Part shown: one piece after another, positions 23,959-35,292 of the stretch | Layout: every line of letters begins with the position of its first letter | Position numbering within the stretch: position 1 is the stretch's first letter | NCBI GenBank assembly: GCA_026120185.1 | Contig: JANUWF010001696.1 | Coordinates: 1 to 64,000 of the forward strand | DNA from: Voacanga thouarsii | Taxonomy: Eukaryota; Streptophyta; Magnoliopsida; Gentianales; Apocynaceae | DNA length: 64,000 bases | Reading direction: 5' to 3' | Notes under the pieces: generated by a model | What the model saw: only the letters and a program-made list of their open reading frames with translations | Told to the model about the DNA's origin: nothing | The model's database searches: none | Program-made: the position numbers and the translations under genes

Positions 23959-26219
23959 TATTCCCCCACACTTAGCGCGTTGCTTGTCCTGAAGTAAAGT
24001 ATCAAAGATACGTAGGAAAACATAAGATTTCATCAATCACTCAATCAATTTCAAAACAATATCTCTAATGCTTTCTTCATTCAAGAATATAAAACACATG
24101 CTACTACATCTTTCAAAATAAATGCAAGATTTGTGTAGTGAATAATGACTTAGTAGAACCATCTCAAGACTTAACAATATTCTCAAACCATTGGAATGAA
24201 TTTAGCTCAAAATGAATATGTATTCCATAGGCTTACCTTTGATACACTCTCTTCACTAATCTGAGACATATCATGATTCTACTTAGATCAAGTAGGACTT
24301 TCAAGCATGTAATGTAAGGCTAAAAGTTTCTAATGTAGCATATCAAACGAATGATATAGGAGAATCAAAAATCAAAGAAACTGAGAGTTTGCAAGAAAAG
24401 GATAAACAAATGAATTAATAATTTCAAAACTCTTCTTGCTCTCCTATTCCAAAAATCAATCAAACCATAACCTTATTCTACAATTACAACTCCACTCAAG
24501 CAAATCTTGCATTTTTTTTTTCTTTCCTTTTTCGTCTTCTTAGTTTTTTTACTTCCTTCATCAACTCTTCGATATTTTTCGCATGATCACTCATAATTTT
24601 TCGCAATACTGTCAAGTACTTTATATGAACTTAACTTTTACAGCTCAATCACCATCCCTTTTGTGATCTTTTGTCTCTATTTTCCATTCAAAAATTCATC
24701 TCTTATCTTTCTTTTCTCTTCTTGTCATTCACTGCTACTTTTCTTTTCTTTCTCAATTTCTTTCTTTCCATCTTTTCTAGCAGCTATTTCTTTTCTTCTC
24801 TTGTTTTCAATCTCTATTTTCCTTTTCTTCTCTTTCTTTGCTTTCTTTTTTTTTTTCTCTCTGTCCTGCTCAATTCACTATTGATACATGACTGAAAGTA
24901 ACAAGTCATGACCCTTTTCAAGTTTTTTTCCTCAACATTCTCTTACATACACATTCAGCCATCAAGAGCATAAAGATTTGAAAAATTATTCAAACTCTCA
25001 TAAACAAGCAATGGACAAAGTATGATAACGGGTTTTAAAGAAAAAAATCAACAATTTAGACTCAATATAGGCACTAGGGATAATATAACAATATGTAGGC
25101 TTGAAAAGCTCAAACTATCCAAAAAAAGCCTTTTATCGTCATCCCTAAGTTAAATCATGATTGTCTTTCTTATTTCGCCTCGAGAGGTATTCAAGTAAGT
25201 TCTACAATGCTCCATGAATTTTAGTAGAAAAACAGGTTTAGGAACATTGCAAATCATTTGATGAAGAACTACTTAGTCCAAGTGCGTGCAAAATGTCATG
25301 CATAAGCTATAAATGATCTAGAACATATGCTCTATAATCCATCATAAGGACATGCACTAAAAATACAGCTTGAAATCTCAAAGAAAATCAGACAAATTTT
25401 TGAAAATTTTGCTCAAAATGTTTCCAAGAAGGATAAAATATATGCATAGAAGACTTGTCAATCAAATTACAACCCTACACCTAAACTGGACATTGCCCTT
25501 AATACCAAAATAACTGTAACAAAGAATAAACCATGCCGTGGGACCAAAAATAACGAGGAAAAGATAAGAAAGAAAATAATTCCATGATGGAGTAGCTCTA
25601 ATTTTCCAAACTTTGAGCTCAAAATAAAATTTATAAAACTTGGACAAAGTATATCACCAAACCACTCTCGCACACTTAAGTCGGACACAATCCTTATTGG
25701 AAACAAATAAACACAAGAAAGCATCTCCAAAGGGACTAAAAATAATAATGTGTTAGAAAGTTTAAGTAATACTTCCCAAGTGCAATAATGCTCCAATAGG
25801 TATCCAAACTTAAGGTAAAGAGAATGGCTTGTCCAAGAGGACGTTATTCCTATAAAATAAAACACAAATAAAAGCACAAGGAAAATAATAATAAAGACAT
25901 ACCTAAATAAAATAAAACAAACTATATAAAAAGACTCAAATAAAAAATATAAAACAAAAACTTGTCACACTCATCATGCTTCCTCATCAAACCTTTTGAA
26001 ATGAAATTAAAGCTCAAAATAGAATATGGGCATGATGAATGTAGAATGGAGAGAGGTTTTTAAAAATAGAAGGTTTATGAAAATAATTTTTTCTCACTAA
26101 AGAAAAACACATAAACCTCTTTCTCTAACATTTCTTTAGACACACAAATATTGTTGTCAACTTATAAGTGCACATGATTTCTAAAGAATGCATCAACTTT
26201 GAAATCACCGATTAACCCT

Positions 26220-26498
26220 TCAAAAGAATTTTAATAATTTAAAATACCCCTTTAAACTTAGTATTTGAGTTCTTGAAGATGAGATCAAGAAATCCTTACT
26301 TTTCAAGGCATCGTCTACAAATACCATGTTACCTCCCAGAAATTGGGTTGAAGGGTAGAGTTCCTCAACATCCTCAAAGGGTTTCTTATGATGTAGCATT
26401 GAAAGAACCAACTCCTTGAGGCATGATAAATTTAACACAACATTATTTGGACCTTTATTTTCCATGAATTGAGAGGAACCTCTCTTTTGATGTTGCAT
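26220..26498 (-). CDS. ORF1b, second copy (unknown function)
   Basis: A 92-codon frame starting MQHQKRGSSQFMENKGPNN, so it is open 12 codons further upstream than the copy at 21447-21680 and closes slightly later. The rest matches with a few substitutions and no indels. No known domain. See the first copy for the possible link to ORF1a. Confidence 0.35.
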   Translation of the reverse strand: MQHQKRGSSQFMENKGPNNVVLNLSCLKELVLSMLHHKKPFEDVEELYPSTQFLGGNMVFVDDALKSKDFLISSSRTQILSLKGYFKLLKFF

Positions 26499-26779
26499 AA
26501 TTGGTCCTCATCTCCTCTCTCCTTTCCTTGGAGATTCTCTTGCTCAAGCATATGGGCCATTATGGCATCCTCAAGCAACTTAGCAGGTTGTGTTCTTTGA
26601 TAGCTCAATAGTTGAGACGCTTCTTCATGCTACTGAACAGATTAATTTGTATTGGGAACAAAAGAATTTACCAATGTTATTACTGACGTCTCACTAAGAA
26701 CATGAATGCGGGCTTGTAATCTTGCCAATCTAGCATCATTGTAACTCCTTCGATTTTGTGCCCAAAAATAGTTGTCCAT
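26432..26779 (-). pseudogene. ORF1a, second copy, with shared TAG
   Basis: ATG at 26779, beginning MDNYFWAQNRRSYND. It carries the family-wide TAG at 26630-26632 (CAG-TAG-CAT) and a private TAA just before it. The frame after the TAG remains open to the TAA at 26432-26434. Confidence 0.5.
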
Positions 26780-26897
26780 GTTGATTTCAACCTCACACCA
26801 AAATCAAAGAAAACAAAAACTAACAAAAATAATAGAAAAACAAAGAAAAGAAAAAAAACAAAACAAAAAGGTAAAAGCAAAGAATTGAACACTCATG

Positions 26898-26941
<44 letters not shown>

Positions 26942-27205
26942 ATATATTCACATGCTACCTAAACAACAAAGTCAGTTGTATTTATAATACAACATGTAGT
27001 ATGTTAGTCAACTAAGTCAAACTTAGTAAGTTAGATTACAAAGGCATACAGAAGATACACAGGATACAAGATGGCACCTTTTTGAGAAAAGAACAATTGT
27101 ACATAATTACATATTAACATATTTACCTATTTACATATTTACATAGTTAAAGCAACAAAATCTAAGCTTTCATGATATTGTTCCCTGGCAATGGTGCCAA
27201 AAACT

Positions 27206-27642
27206 TGGTGCGTATAGATTTGGGTATTAAAATCATATAAAAATAAGCACATTCCTAATTAAGTTTAAATTAAAACCTTAACCCCAAATTACATATTTGA
27301 GCAAGCATACTCATCATTAACATCGCATAGGGATCCAACAAGTGTCGATCCTCCAGGAACAAGTATATACTAATCACATTTCCTTCATTGTTTAACCAAC
27401 TCAACAAAGTGAAAAAAAATGAAATAAAATAAAACGAAAGAAATTAAAAACAAAAATATATACGTGTCAAGGATGGAAAATTATGTACCTCAGGCCATTG
27501 TTTAGACAAACATTATCTTAAAATGTCCAACCATTATCATAACCAATTATTCTCTTGGCATCATGAAGGATGAAGGCAGATTCACTTCGATGGTCAATCA
27601 TGAAATCGCTATCCTCTTGATAAATTAGCATCACTTGGTTTG
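27206..27642 (-). repeat. LTR 3 of the array, truncated
   Basis: Starts TGGTGCGTATAG and follows LTR 2 for about 437 bp until CACTTGGTTTG. It then breaks into a short filler and the truncated 5' LTR of Copia-A. The remaining 1.1 kb is not found elsewhere in the window as a continuation. Confidence 0.85.
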
Positions 27643-28527
27643 AAATCACTTCGATAGTTTATATGTTGGTTTTTATTAACATATAAACTATCATTCTTAA
27701 CCGAATGATGGGAATGGTAATCTTATCATGGTATGGTTATTCTGTTATGAATTCTAAATGTGGAATGGGTTACGTTTATCTAATGTGTACTCTTCTCATT
27801 TCATAACACAAGCGTATTTCAAATACGTAGAACTGGACCTGTAGTAGTGGTTTTTAAGAGTACAATATGGAAGAAACGTTGAATACAACTGCTACAGTGT
27901 GGACTTATACTTTATGGCTTTATTATGATTTGGTGGTCTGACAAAGCTAGGAGTATATGTTTTGATATATACCATAGTTGAGGTTCTATCGTAGGACTAA
28001 TATACTTGTGTGTTGGGTGTATGTGACTAGTTAGTTAAGACACTTTAACAATGTAATTTCAATGCTATCTCATTCCTTGTGGCTATTTAAATAGTCTAAA
28101 TAATTTAAGGCCTTGTGGAACATGACTTGAATATTTTCATTAGGGTAGCTCTCTTGGAAAGTGAAAATATTCCAAGAAATCGTAGATCATTGAACTAGAA
28201 GTATAAGATTGGTAGATGCTTTTTAGAAAGGTGTTAGTACACTTCTTCCTCTCTAAATGAATGGCAATGTGTAGAGTGATATTTTAGTTATTACACTTGT
28301 AGGTCGAAGACATTGCTAACGTAGCATTATCCTTGGGGTAAATATTTCCTTATAGTGATATTAGAAACTATTTAAAATGTAAAATATAGCTATTTCTATA
28401 GCAGGGGTGTTTTCGTTTGAAAAACCTTAGAGAGGGGGGGGGGGTGAATAAGGTTTTTGGCAAGCTAAAAATTTTTGACTCGTCGGATATACAGAATAAT
28501 GAAGATCATCAAGTTTCTTAGACCGAC

Positions 28528-30378
28528 TGTGAAACCCTAGTTGAAACCAACCTTAGAGTAAGGGGGTTGGGATACATATCATATTTTCTTGCATGCATAA
28601 CTATATTTTTATATGGTTTTATGTGCTTTAGATATGTGATTTATAGATTAAAAGGCTTAATCGTGTGTATTGAATAAGAAGGGTAAAATAGTAATTTTTT
28701 CTTGAGGTGGAAATAGGTAGATAGCTTGAGGATTGAATAGGAAAAATATTTGGGAGAGAAAACAAGAACAATAGTTGTTGTGGTTTAGTGGTTAGAGCTT
28801 AGGAATTAATTCTTGAGGTCTTGAGTTCAAATTTCATCATTGGAATTTTAGCAAGATTAATTTTTTTTTTTTTGTTTGGGAAGGCTATATTTCGGCCTTG
28901 TATGCTTTAGGGAAGAGTAGGGATGTTGCCCTAGGGGAGACATGATGGGAATGTCCTAATCCTATTCTTGTGCCCTACAATAATTTCTAAGCGATTTATA
29001 CCCTTCTTGATCTCTAGCTTTCCTTAATTCTTAATCAATTAGGTTGAGTAATTTATCTAAGCCATTTTGTTTTCCGAAAATTCCAGCAAGGTTCTGTGAG
29101 GTTTAGGTTTTGAAAATGGCTATGAATGAGTTATCTTGTGGACGAAAATGGGAAGGAGTTTTGGGGAGGTTCCCAAGAGAATTAATCTCCATGGTTGAAC
29201 CTTCAAAACTCCAACCTAACTATGTTCATTTCCTTCATGTTGTAAACTGAATTTTTCCAGCTTCTTGTTCAGTTCAAGTGTAAAAAATTTCAGCCATCTT
29301 TTCCTCTCAAATTCTACCAGAAAAATGGCCATTTCACTTAGCTTGAAGATTGAAAATCCTATTCAAAACTGAGCTGCACAAAATCTGTGCAAACCAGAAA
29401 ATTTTTTGGGCAACTTTCGCAGCATTGGTGAACTAAAACCAAGCTGTTTCTTCCAGTTTTTCACCAGCAACTTAACCACATTTTTCCTCCATAAAGAAGG
29501 CTGGAAACCATCCTTGAAAGACCTCTGAATACCCCTTCAAATCTTCTAAAAGATGACTAGAAAGTGGCAGCAAAATCTGCCCAGAAAAATTCCAGCAAAC
29601 TTGCGAAATATGTTCAGGATTTTTCGAGCTATGCTTCTCCTTCAGCCTTTTCCGAAACGTCCACCATTTTTCTGTACAAACTCCCCTTGAACAGCCATGA
29701 ACTGAGCTTCATCATCTTCCCTAGAATTCTACTCAAAAACTAGTCTATGGCTGCTCCTAAAATATCTCCATCAATCAATCCAATCAAGCCCTTGATTGAG
29801 GACCAAAATTCTAGCAAACATATTCAGCAAGCTACCATAGAATTACCCCCCAAATAACCAGAAAATCTCCTCACCATTGCACATCACTTTTCGGCCACCA
29901 TTAAGCTCCCTTGAACAGCTTTCATCCCAGCAAAAACCCCAGCCACTCAGCTGGCCATTGGATCTTCCAAAAGCTCTCATCCATCAAAGATCTTCTTACC
30001 ATATTTTGTTTCCAAAATTGATTCCCTAAAATATTCTTTTTGGATTTCAAACAAACAGCTTTCCTTTTCCTCTCAAATCTGAAAATCCAATTGCCAAAAA
30101 CCCTACAAACAATTCGGCCATTCCTTCGCATAGAATTTCGGCCAGCTTCGACACTTCAATCTTCTTCAAAAAACTCCAGATCACACCTACTTAACCCCTT
30201 GAAACCACTTCTACAATTTTTAACATCAAATACCGAAATCAAAGTCCCTTTTTTGGATCGAAAAAACCAGTATTTTCCTAAAGGCTCAAGAACACCGTTA
30301 AAGTGATCATGATCAATAATCTCTATCTTCACTTATCTTCAACTCCTAATGAATATACGTATATATAAACATACTAAT

Positions 30379-30418
<40 letters not shown>

Positions 30419-32844
30419 GAATGGTTGCTTCAACCATGGCCATATTTTCTCTTTCTCTCTTGACAGATCAAGTCTCCTAAGAGTAAGGATTCATTCGAAA
30501 CTACTCCAAGGTAGTCATCAATCACGTAAGCCTCTTCAACCTTCTCTTTAAATTCTAGATTCATGTCTCTAGGATGTTATTGGAAGGAGATAGATTGTGA
30601 TTAGAGTTCGAAGATGTATTGTTGTGATGGAGTTGAGATTGAAGCATGAGTAAATGTGTGTATACGATGGAGATGTGATTGATGCATGAGTTGATTGCCT
30701 TGGTTGAATTTTGTGGTTTTTAGGGTTTGTTGTATGTCTTCATGTCGTGAATGGTATGTGATCAAGCATGTTAGAGATTATGTCACCTTTGATGAATATG
30801 GTTTATGTTCACGTGTGATTGTTAAAGCTATGAAAATGTTTATGTTAGTAGAGTTTGGGTCATGCCTTGGTAAATTTAGATCTATGCCTTTATTCATGAT
30901 TTGGATGTTTTGTTGATTGGTGTAGAGTGTATGTTCATGATTATGGTTAGCAATAGAAATTGTGATCATGGCCTTATTGTCCTTCAGCTAATTAAATTAA
31001 CCAATTATATTTCATCAATAAAAATGATTTATGCTATAATTTCTCCTAGTAATATCGAAAACTCTAGGAAAAATGTAGATTTGGATTTTTATATAAAATA
31101 ATGATATTTTAATCAAATATATCATTAAAGAAATAATGATATTTTTATTTTAATCAAATATATCATTAAAATAATGATATTTTTATATAACTTTCATAAA
31201 GAAATAAAAAATATATACTTTATATAAAATAGAATATATATATATATATATATAGAAAATAATAATAAAGCCTTTTATATAAGTATTCATAATAGGTAAA
31301 ATATTAATTTTGTAAGTCTTATATTCAAAACCACTATTAAAATTTATTTAATATTTTTCAATCGAAACCACTAAAATTTACTTACAACTAGTTTTAGTTA
31401 CCAATTATTTTCTAACAATTAATTATTAAAAGATTATTATTTTACATAATACCATCTAGGACCCCTCAACAAATAAACTCTAATTTATTTATAGCAAGAT
31501 TTAAACCTTTAACTTATTAGTACCTATTTCCCAAAACCCTAATTATTTTAATATCAAACTAGACTTATCGTATGAACCATTTATTTATTATCTAGCCTTA
31601 AAGCTTGGGACACTAGGATCATGGTTGTAACAAGATAAGCTAGAATTATTTGTGGAAGTGAATTTTGGGTTGAGTTTAATTATGGCTCATGTTTAACCCA
31701 GACAGGGATCGGTCAAATATTAGAGACCTTTATTTTGAGCAAGGATCAGGTAAGCTCCTGCATAAAACTTGTTTAATGTAAAATGGCTATTATGGCAAGC
31801 CAAATGTGGGGTGCGTGGACAATCACTTCTGTAAAGGCAATTGAGAACTATCTTCTTACTCATTTCAATCAAACAAATTATTTGAAAATCAATAAGCGAT
31901 TTTACACAAACCCTAAACTCTTTCTAAAACCCACTTTGTCCCAAACTTTGGAAATTCTTAATTGCCATTTTCAAGTGGTGCTATGTTTTATTCAGTTTCT
32001 CCTAAGTGTGGAGCTATGTTTTATTCTGATTTCTCCCAAGTGGGATAAATTACGTTGAGTACTCAATGAGGTTGGACTGCTAGGACTAGTCTTTGATAGG
32101 TTAGGGTAAGCCTCTCAGTAGGTGGCCATCTCTGAGGGGTAAGTCCTTCCCTGATAAGATGTCAATTCAATAGATCGCGTCGGTCCGAGCTAGCAGTTTT
32201 CAGTCAAGTGGACTGTGTGTTACCGGAATGGACAACCGATTTTGTTTGGGTGTAAAGGGGGAGGAGTATCTCACCCGGTAGGCCGATCACCTATTTTTTG
32301 TCAGTCTGCATAAAGTGTGGCATTCTGACCGTTGTATGGTTATGAGGCCCAACGTGTGGTAACCCATTACCACCCTTTTGAGTGCTTGATTTATTTGTAC
32401 ATGTATGGTTGGAAAAGCCAAAACACCACTCTTAGTTTTGACTATTCTTTATTGCTTGCCAGTATTTTTGTTCTGAAATTCTTACACCTTGCATTCATGG
32501 ACGGTTTTCACTGAACACCTAAAGCACACGGACTTACTGAGATTTTTATCTCATCACCCTTTTTACCATGATTTCAGGTTGATCCTTCCCTGGGGATGAG
32601 TAGCTAGTGTTGTCTGCCTTAGAAGAGATTTTGTTATCTATTTTTATGTAATGCTTTGGGGAGTTGAGGGTGAATAATTTTTATTTTGGATTTGTTTTAA
32701 ATTCTTGGATTGTAATAAGTTTTAAGTTTAAAGTATTATTTTTATTCCATTATTTTGATTGTGTGACCTAGTTATAAAGACCCCTTGTCCTTTGGACAGG
32801 GCGACATCCCCGGCCCTGTTGGACCTAGGTAGTTGGGTGTTACA
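28528..32844 (+). mobile_element. Second complete giant solo LTR (4317 bp)
   Basis: TGTGAAACCC to GGGTGTTACA, inserted in the SIRE-like 3' LTR. The flanking pentamers CCGAC (28523-28527) and CTGAC (32845-32849) match at four of five bases. It is colinear in inverse orientation with 4849-9102. It includes a CT microsatellite (30381-30414), a TA microsatellite (about 31233-31254) and a tRNA-like promoter segment near 28780-28840. There is no coding domain; the 60-codon frame at 32332-32514 has an equal-length counterpart in the other copy but no recognisable domain. Confidence 0.87.
28775..28873 (+). other. tRNA-like (pol III A/B box) segment, possible SINE remnant
   Basis: TGGTTTAGTGGTTAGAGC resembles a pol III A box. 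GAGTTCAAATTTC about 30 bp downstream resembles a B box (GGTTCAANNCC type). A T-rich run follows. The inverted LTR copy has the A-box-like part (complement near 8850) but a poor B box, so the segment predates both insertions. It may be an old SINE captured by the LTR or chance similarity. Confidence 0.35.
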
Positions 32845-33978
32845 CTGACTTTATAATGACAAAGAAAGTTATCCAAGAGCACTTTAAGATATATCTAGAT
32901 TCAAACAAAGAAAGAAACATGAAGCAATTAATGACTTATGAAAGGAAATAAGACATGGAATGTATATTGGTTTGATCTACAAAGATCTATGTCCACTACC
33001 TTAAGCTCACACTTAAGAATTTTCAACCAGATTTCATTTACTCCACTTAATGAAATCAAACTATACCACATATAAGAGAGGATCACCACACTAGGTTTTC
33101 CAAAACCTCTCAATTAAACAATCATAACATGGTTCACTCCATATGGGTTTTACACCACAACCTTGTACAACCAAGGAGATTGAATATCAATAGAACAATA
33201 AAAGCTCACTTATTTGAGCAGATCTTCACTAAGGTACAAAGTAACACTTTTACCTTTAACACAATATGAATTCACTTTGAAGCACTTGATAAAATGAGAT
33301 TTTTGTAAACTGTTAAGCAATAGTGTTTCTTAGAAGAATATCACAAAAATCTCATGTCTATTCTTATTTTGAGGCTATTTATAGTACAAAAAAGTGAAGT
33401 AGCAATGGCTATAAAACGGCTATAATTTTTCTATTAAATTCACCCGTGTTTTTTACTCAAGTTTCGAATGACGATACATCCAAAAGGTAATTCTAAAATG
33501 ACACTTTTCAGGCAGAAACATTTCAACACTGTTTACAAGATGTTGGATGAGTCTTTTAGATGCATAAACATCCAAACTTCTCAATCCAAAATTTTGAGAT
33601 TTTCAAAACTTTGAAATCTTTTTCTTTGTGTACTTCAAGGTAAAAATCAATTGAATCAAAAGATAAAGAGATAAAGGAATTAATAGAAATACCTTAATAA
33701 CACTTCCTAGTCTAAAGTTCTTGTATAAGGACTTCTTAGTATGCAACCCCATATACTTTGATCCTTTTTTTTTCTTCGATACTTGAATTTCATTACTGAA
33801 GAGTTGTTTAACAATCATATCTGAATGCCTTAGAAGAATAGAGGTCAATCATGTCATATCACATATAAATTACAAAGGTTAGTTCACATCAATGTTTGTC
33901 ATAAGTCAAAATGTAGGAGAAAGTTCTTAGGGCTAAAAATCTCCCCATTTTTGAGCGATGAAAAACTTGATAAAAATG

Positions 33979-34048
33979 ATATATATATATATATATATAT
34001 AAAACAATAATGTGCATAGAGTGAACATGTTGATCGAGAGAGATACGA

Positions 34049-34076
<28 letters not shown>
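33979..34076. repeat. Two (AT)n microsatellites downstream of the SIRE env-like region
   Basis: AT runs at 33979-34000 and 34049-34076 in the 3' untranslated DNA of the SIRE-like element. The rest of 33953-35290 is AT-rich and holds no recognisable gene. Confidence 0.9.
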
Positions 34077-34079
<3 letters not shown>

Positions 34080-35292
34080 ATTGAAATGCAATCTCTCATT
34101 ATATGTCTCAAAGAGAGCTTATGAGATTATGATAGATAATTTTAAAGCATATACTCACAAGCATGGCTCAAATATTTGCCTATATGAATATTTCAAAATG
34201 AGAGGGAAAAACTGAATTCAATTTTATATGCCCAAAACTTATGTCCAAAACATTTGTGAAAGTATGTATGAAAGTTTTATGGATACGGGTTTTGGATGTC
34301 CAAAAAATGTGTGTCAAAATAGTATGACTCTTAGAAAAAGATTTTTGGATCAAGAAAATATGAGTCCAAAAACTCTTCTTGACACATTGCACGGGATAAT
34401 TGATTTTTCAGATTTTCAAAGAATTTTAAATGTAAGGAAAACTATCAATCTGATTGAAATTTTTTATTTTGTCACATAATTATATCCACATCTTCTTAGA
34501 TTAGTCTTAAAGATACCTTCATTATGAAGAGAATACTTTTGAATAAAAAGATTTGAGTGACCATAAACTGAAATCAGATATGCTTAATTTTTATACCAAG
34601 CCGTTCATGAAATCAACCACAAGGTATTATACGTAGAAGTTTAGCAAAAAAATGTCCTACCATTCCAAGAAGAAACTCCAATCATTTTTAAATAATCATA
34701 TCCAGTAAAGCAAACATTTTCCCAAACAATATCATATCAAATTACATTCATATCAGTCTAATATCTTCCTAGTCATTGCAATAACATCAACAATTTTCAA
34801 AATAGTATCATATCAGTTCATATCTTCCTAGTCATTCGAATTAATCTAATATCTTCTTCTCCTTCATATCTTAACCAATATCCCCGTCTTTCATATAGTT
34901 CAGATCAGTTCGATATGCATCATAATAGATCAATCAGATCAGTTCATATGCATCATAACATATCATAAATAGATCATATTAGATCAGTTCAATCTTCTCC
35001 CCCTTTGTCATCAATAAAAAAGACTAATAGCAGAAAGAAAGAGGAAGAAACAGAATCTAGATAGATCAGAATTTTAGCAGTTATCCTTGTGCATAATTTA
35101 AAGATAGGAAAGTAAATTATTAAATTTGTATAAAGTAAATTGGTTATGATTTCAACTGAAGATCAATTGAAGATCATTCTTCCCATACTGGTCTTCTTAG
35201 GAGATGTTAATGGTTTCAGCTTTTAATCTGGCACCCTTTTTAGAGTGTTAACCAGCAATTCGGTTGGACTTTCTCTTCACCACAACATGCTT

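Larger units (their letters stand above)
23959..27205 (-). repeat. Internal region 2 of the array
   Basis: Colinear with 19171-22413, including the polypurine tract (23959-23972), palindrome motif (25471-25510), ORF1b, ORF1a, AC microsatellite and primer site (27181-27199). ORF1a here has the shared TAG plus an additional TAA five codons before it. No other coding sequence is seen; the open frames around 24663-24895 are translations of a pyrimidine-rich tract. Confidence 0.85.
17646..27642 (-). mobile_element. Tandem array of a non-autonomous Athila-like LTR element
   Basis: Order on the plus strand: LTR (17646-19170), internal (19171-22413), LTR (22414-23958), internal (23959-27205), partial LTR (27206-27642). 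The repeat period is about 4.77-4.79 kb, and the two internal regions are colinear throughout. Element polarity is minus: the primer site lies just left of each right-hand LTR, and a G-rich polypurine tract lies just right of each left-hand LTR. No protease, reverse transcriptase, RNase H or integrase is seen. Only a broken gag-position ORF remains, so it must depend on an autonomous relative. The middle LTR is shared by both units, as expected from unequal LTR recombination. The left flank is ATACG; no right target duplication survives because the third LTR is truncated at 27642. Confidence 0.9.
28418..33938 (-). repeat. SIRE-like 3' LTR, interrupted by a solo LTR
   Basis: LTR sequence at 28418-28527 and 32845-33938, about 1.2 kb without the insertion. 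The segment from about 33110 on is colinear with the surviving 5' LTR part at 45603-46409. Confidence 0.8.

Noticed and set aside
24663..24895. Phe/Leu/Ser-rich open frames resembling membrane proteins
   Set aside because: They are translations of a pyrimidine-rich tract in the internal region and are not preserved as frames in the equivalent tracts at about 19720-20090 and 41330-41570.
20691..25877. Minus-strand 133- and 136-codon frames (20691-21092 and 25467-25877) as a conserved gene
   Set aside because: They are similar because the array units are duplicates. They run over the untranslated palindrome motif and are not kept as an equivalent frame in the third copy.
26756..26941. Lys/Thr/His-rich open frame
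   Set aside because: It is read from the complement of ORF1a and an AC microsatellite.
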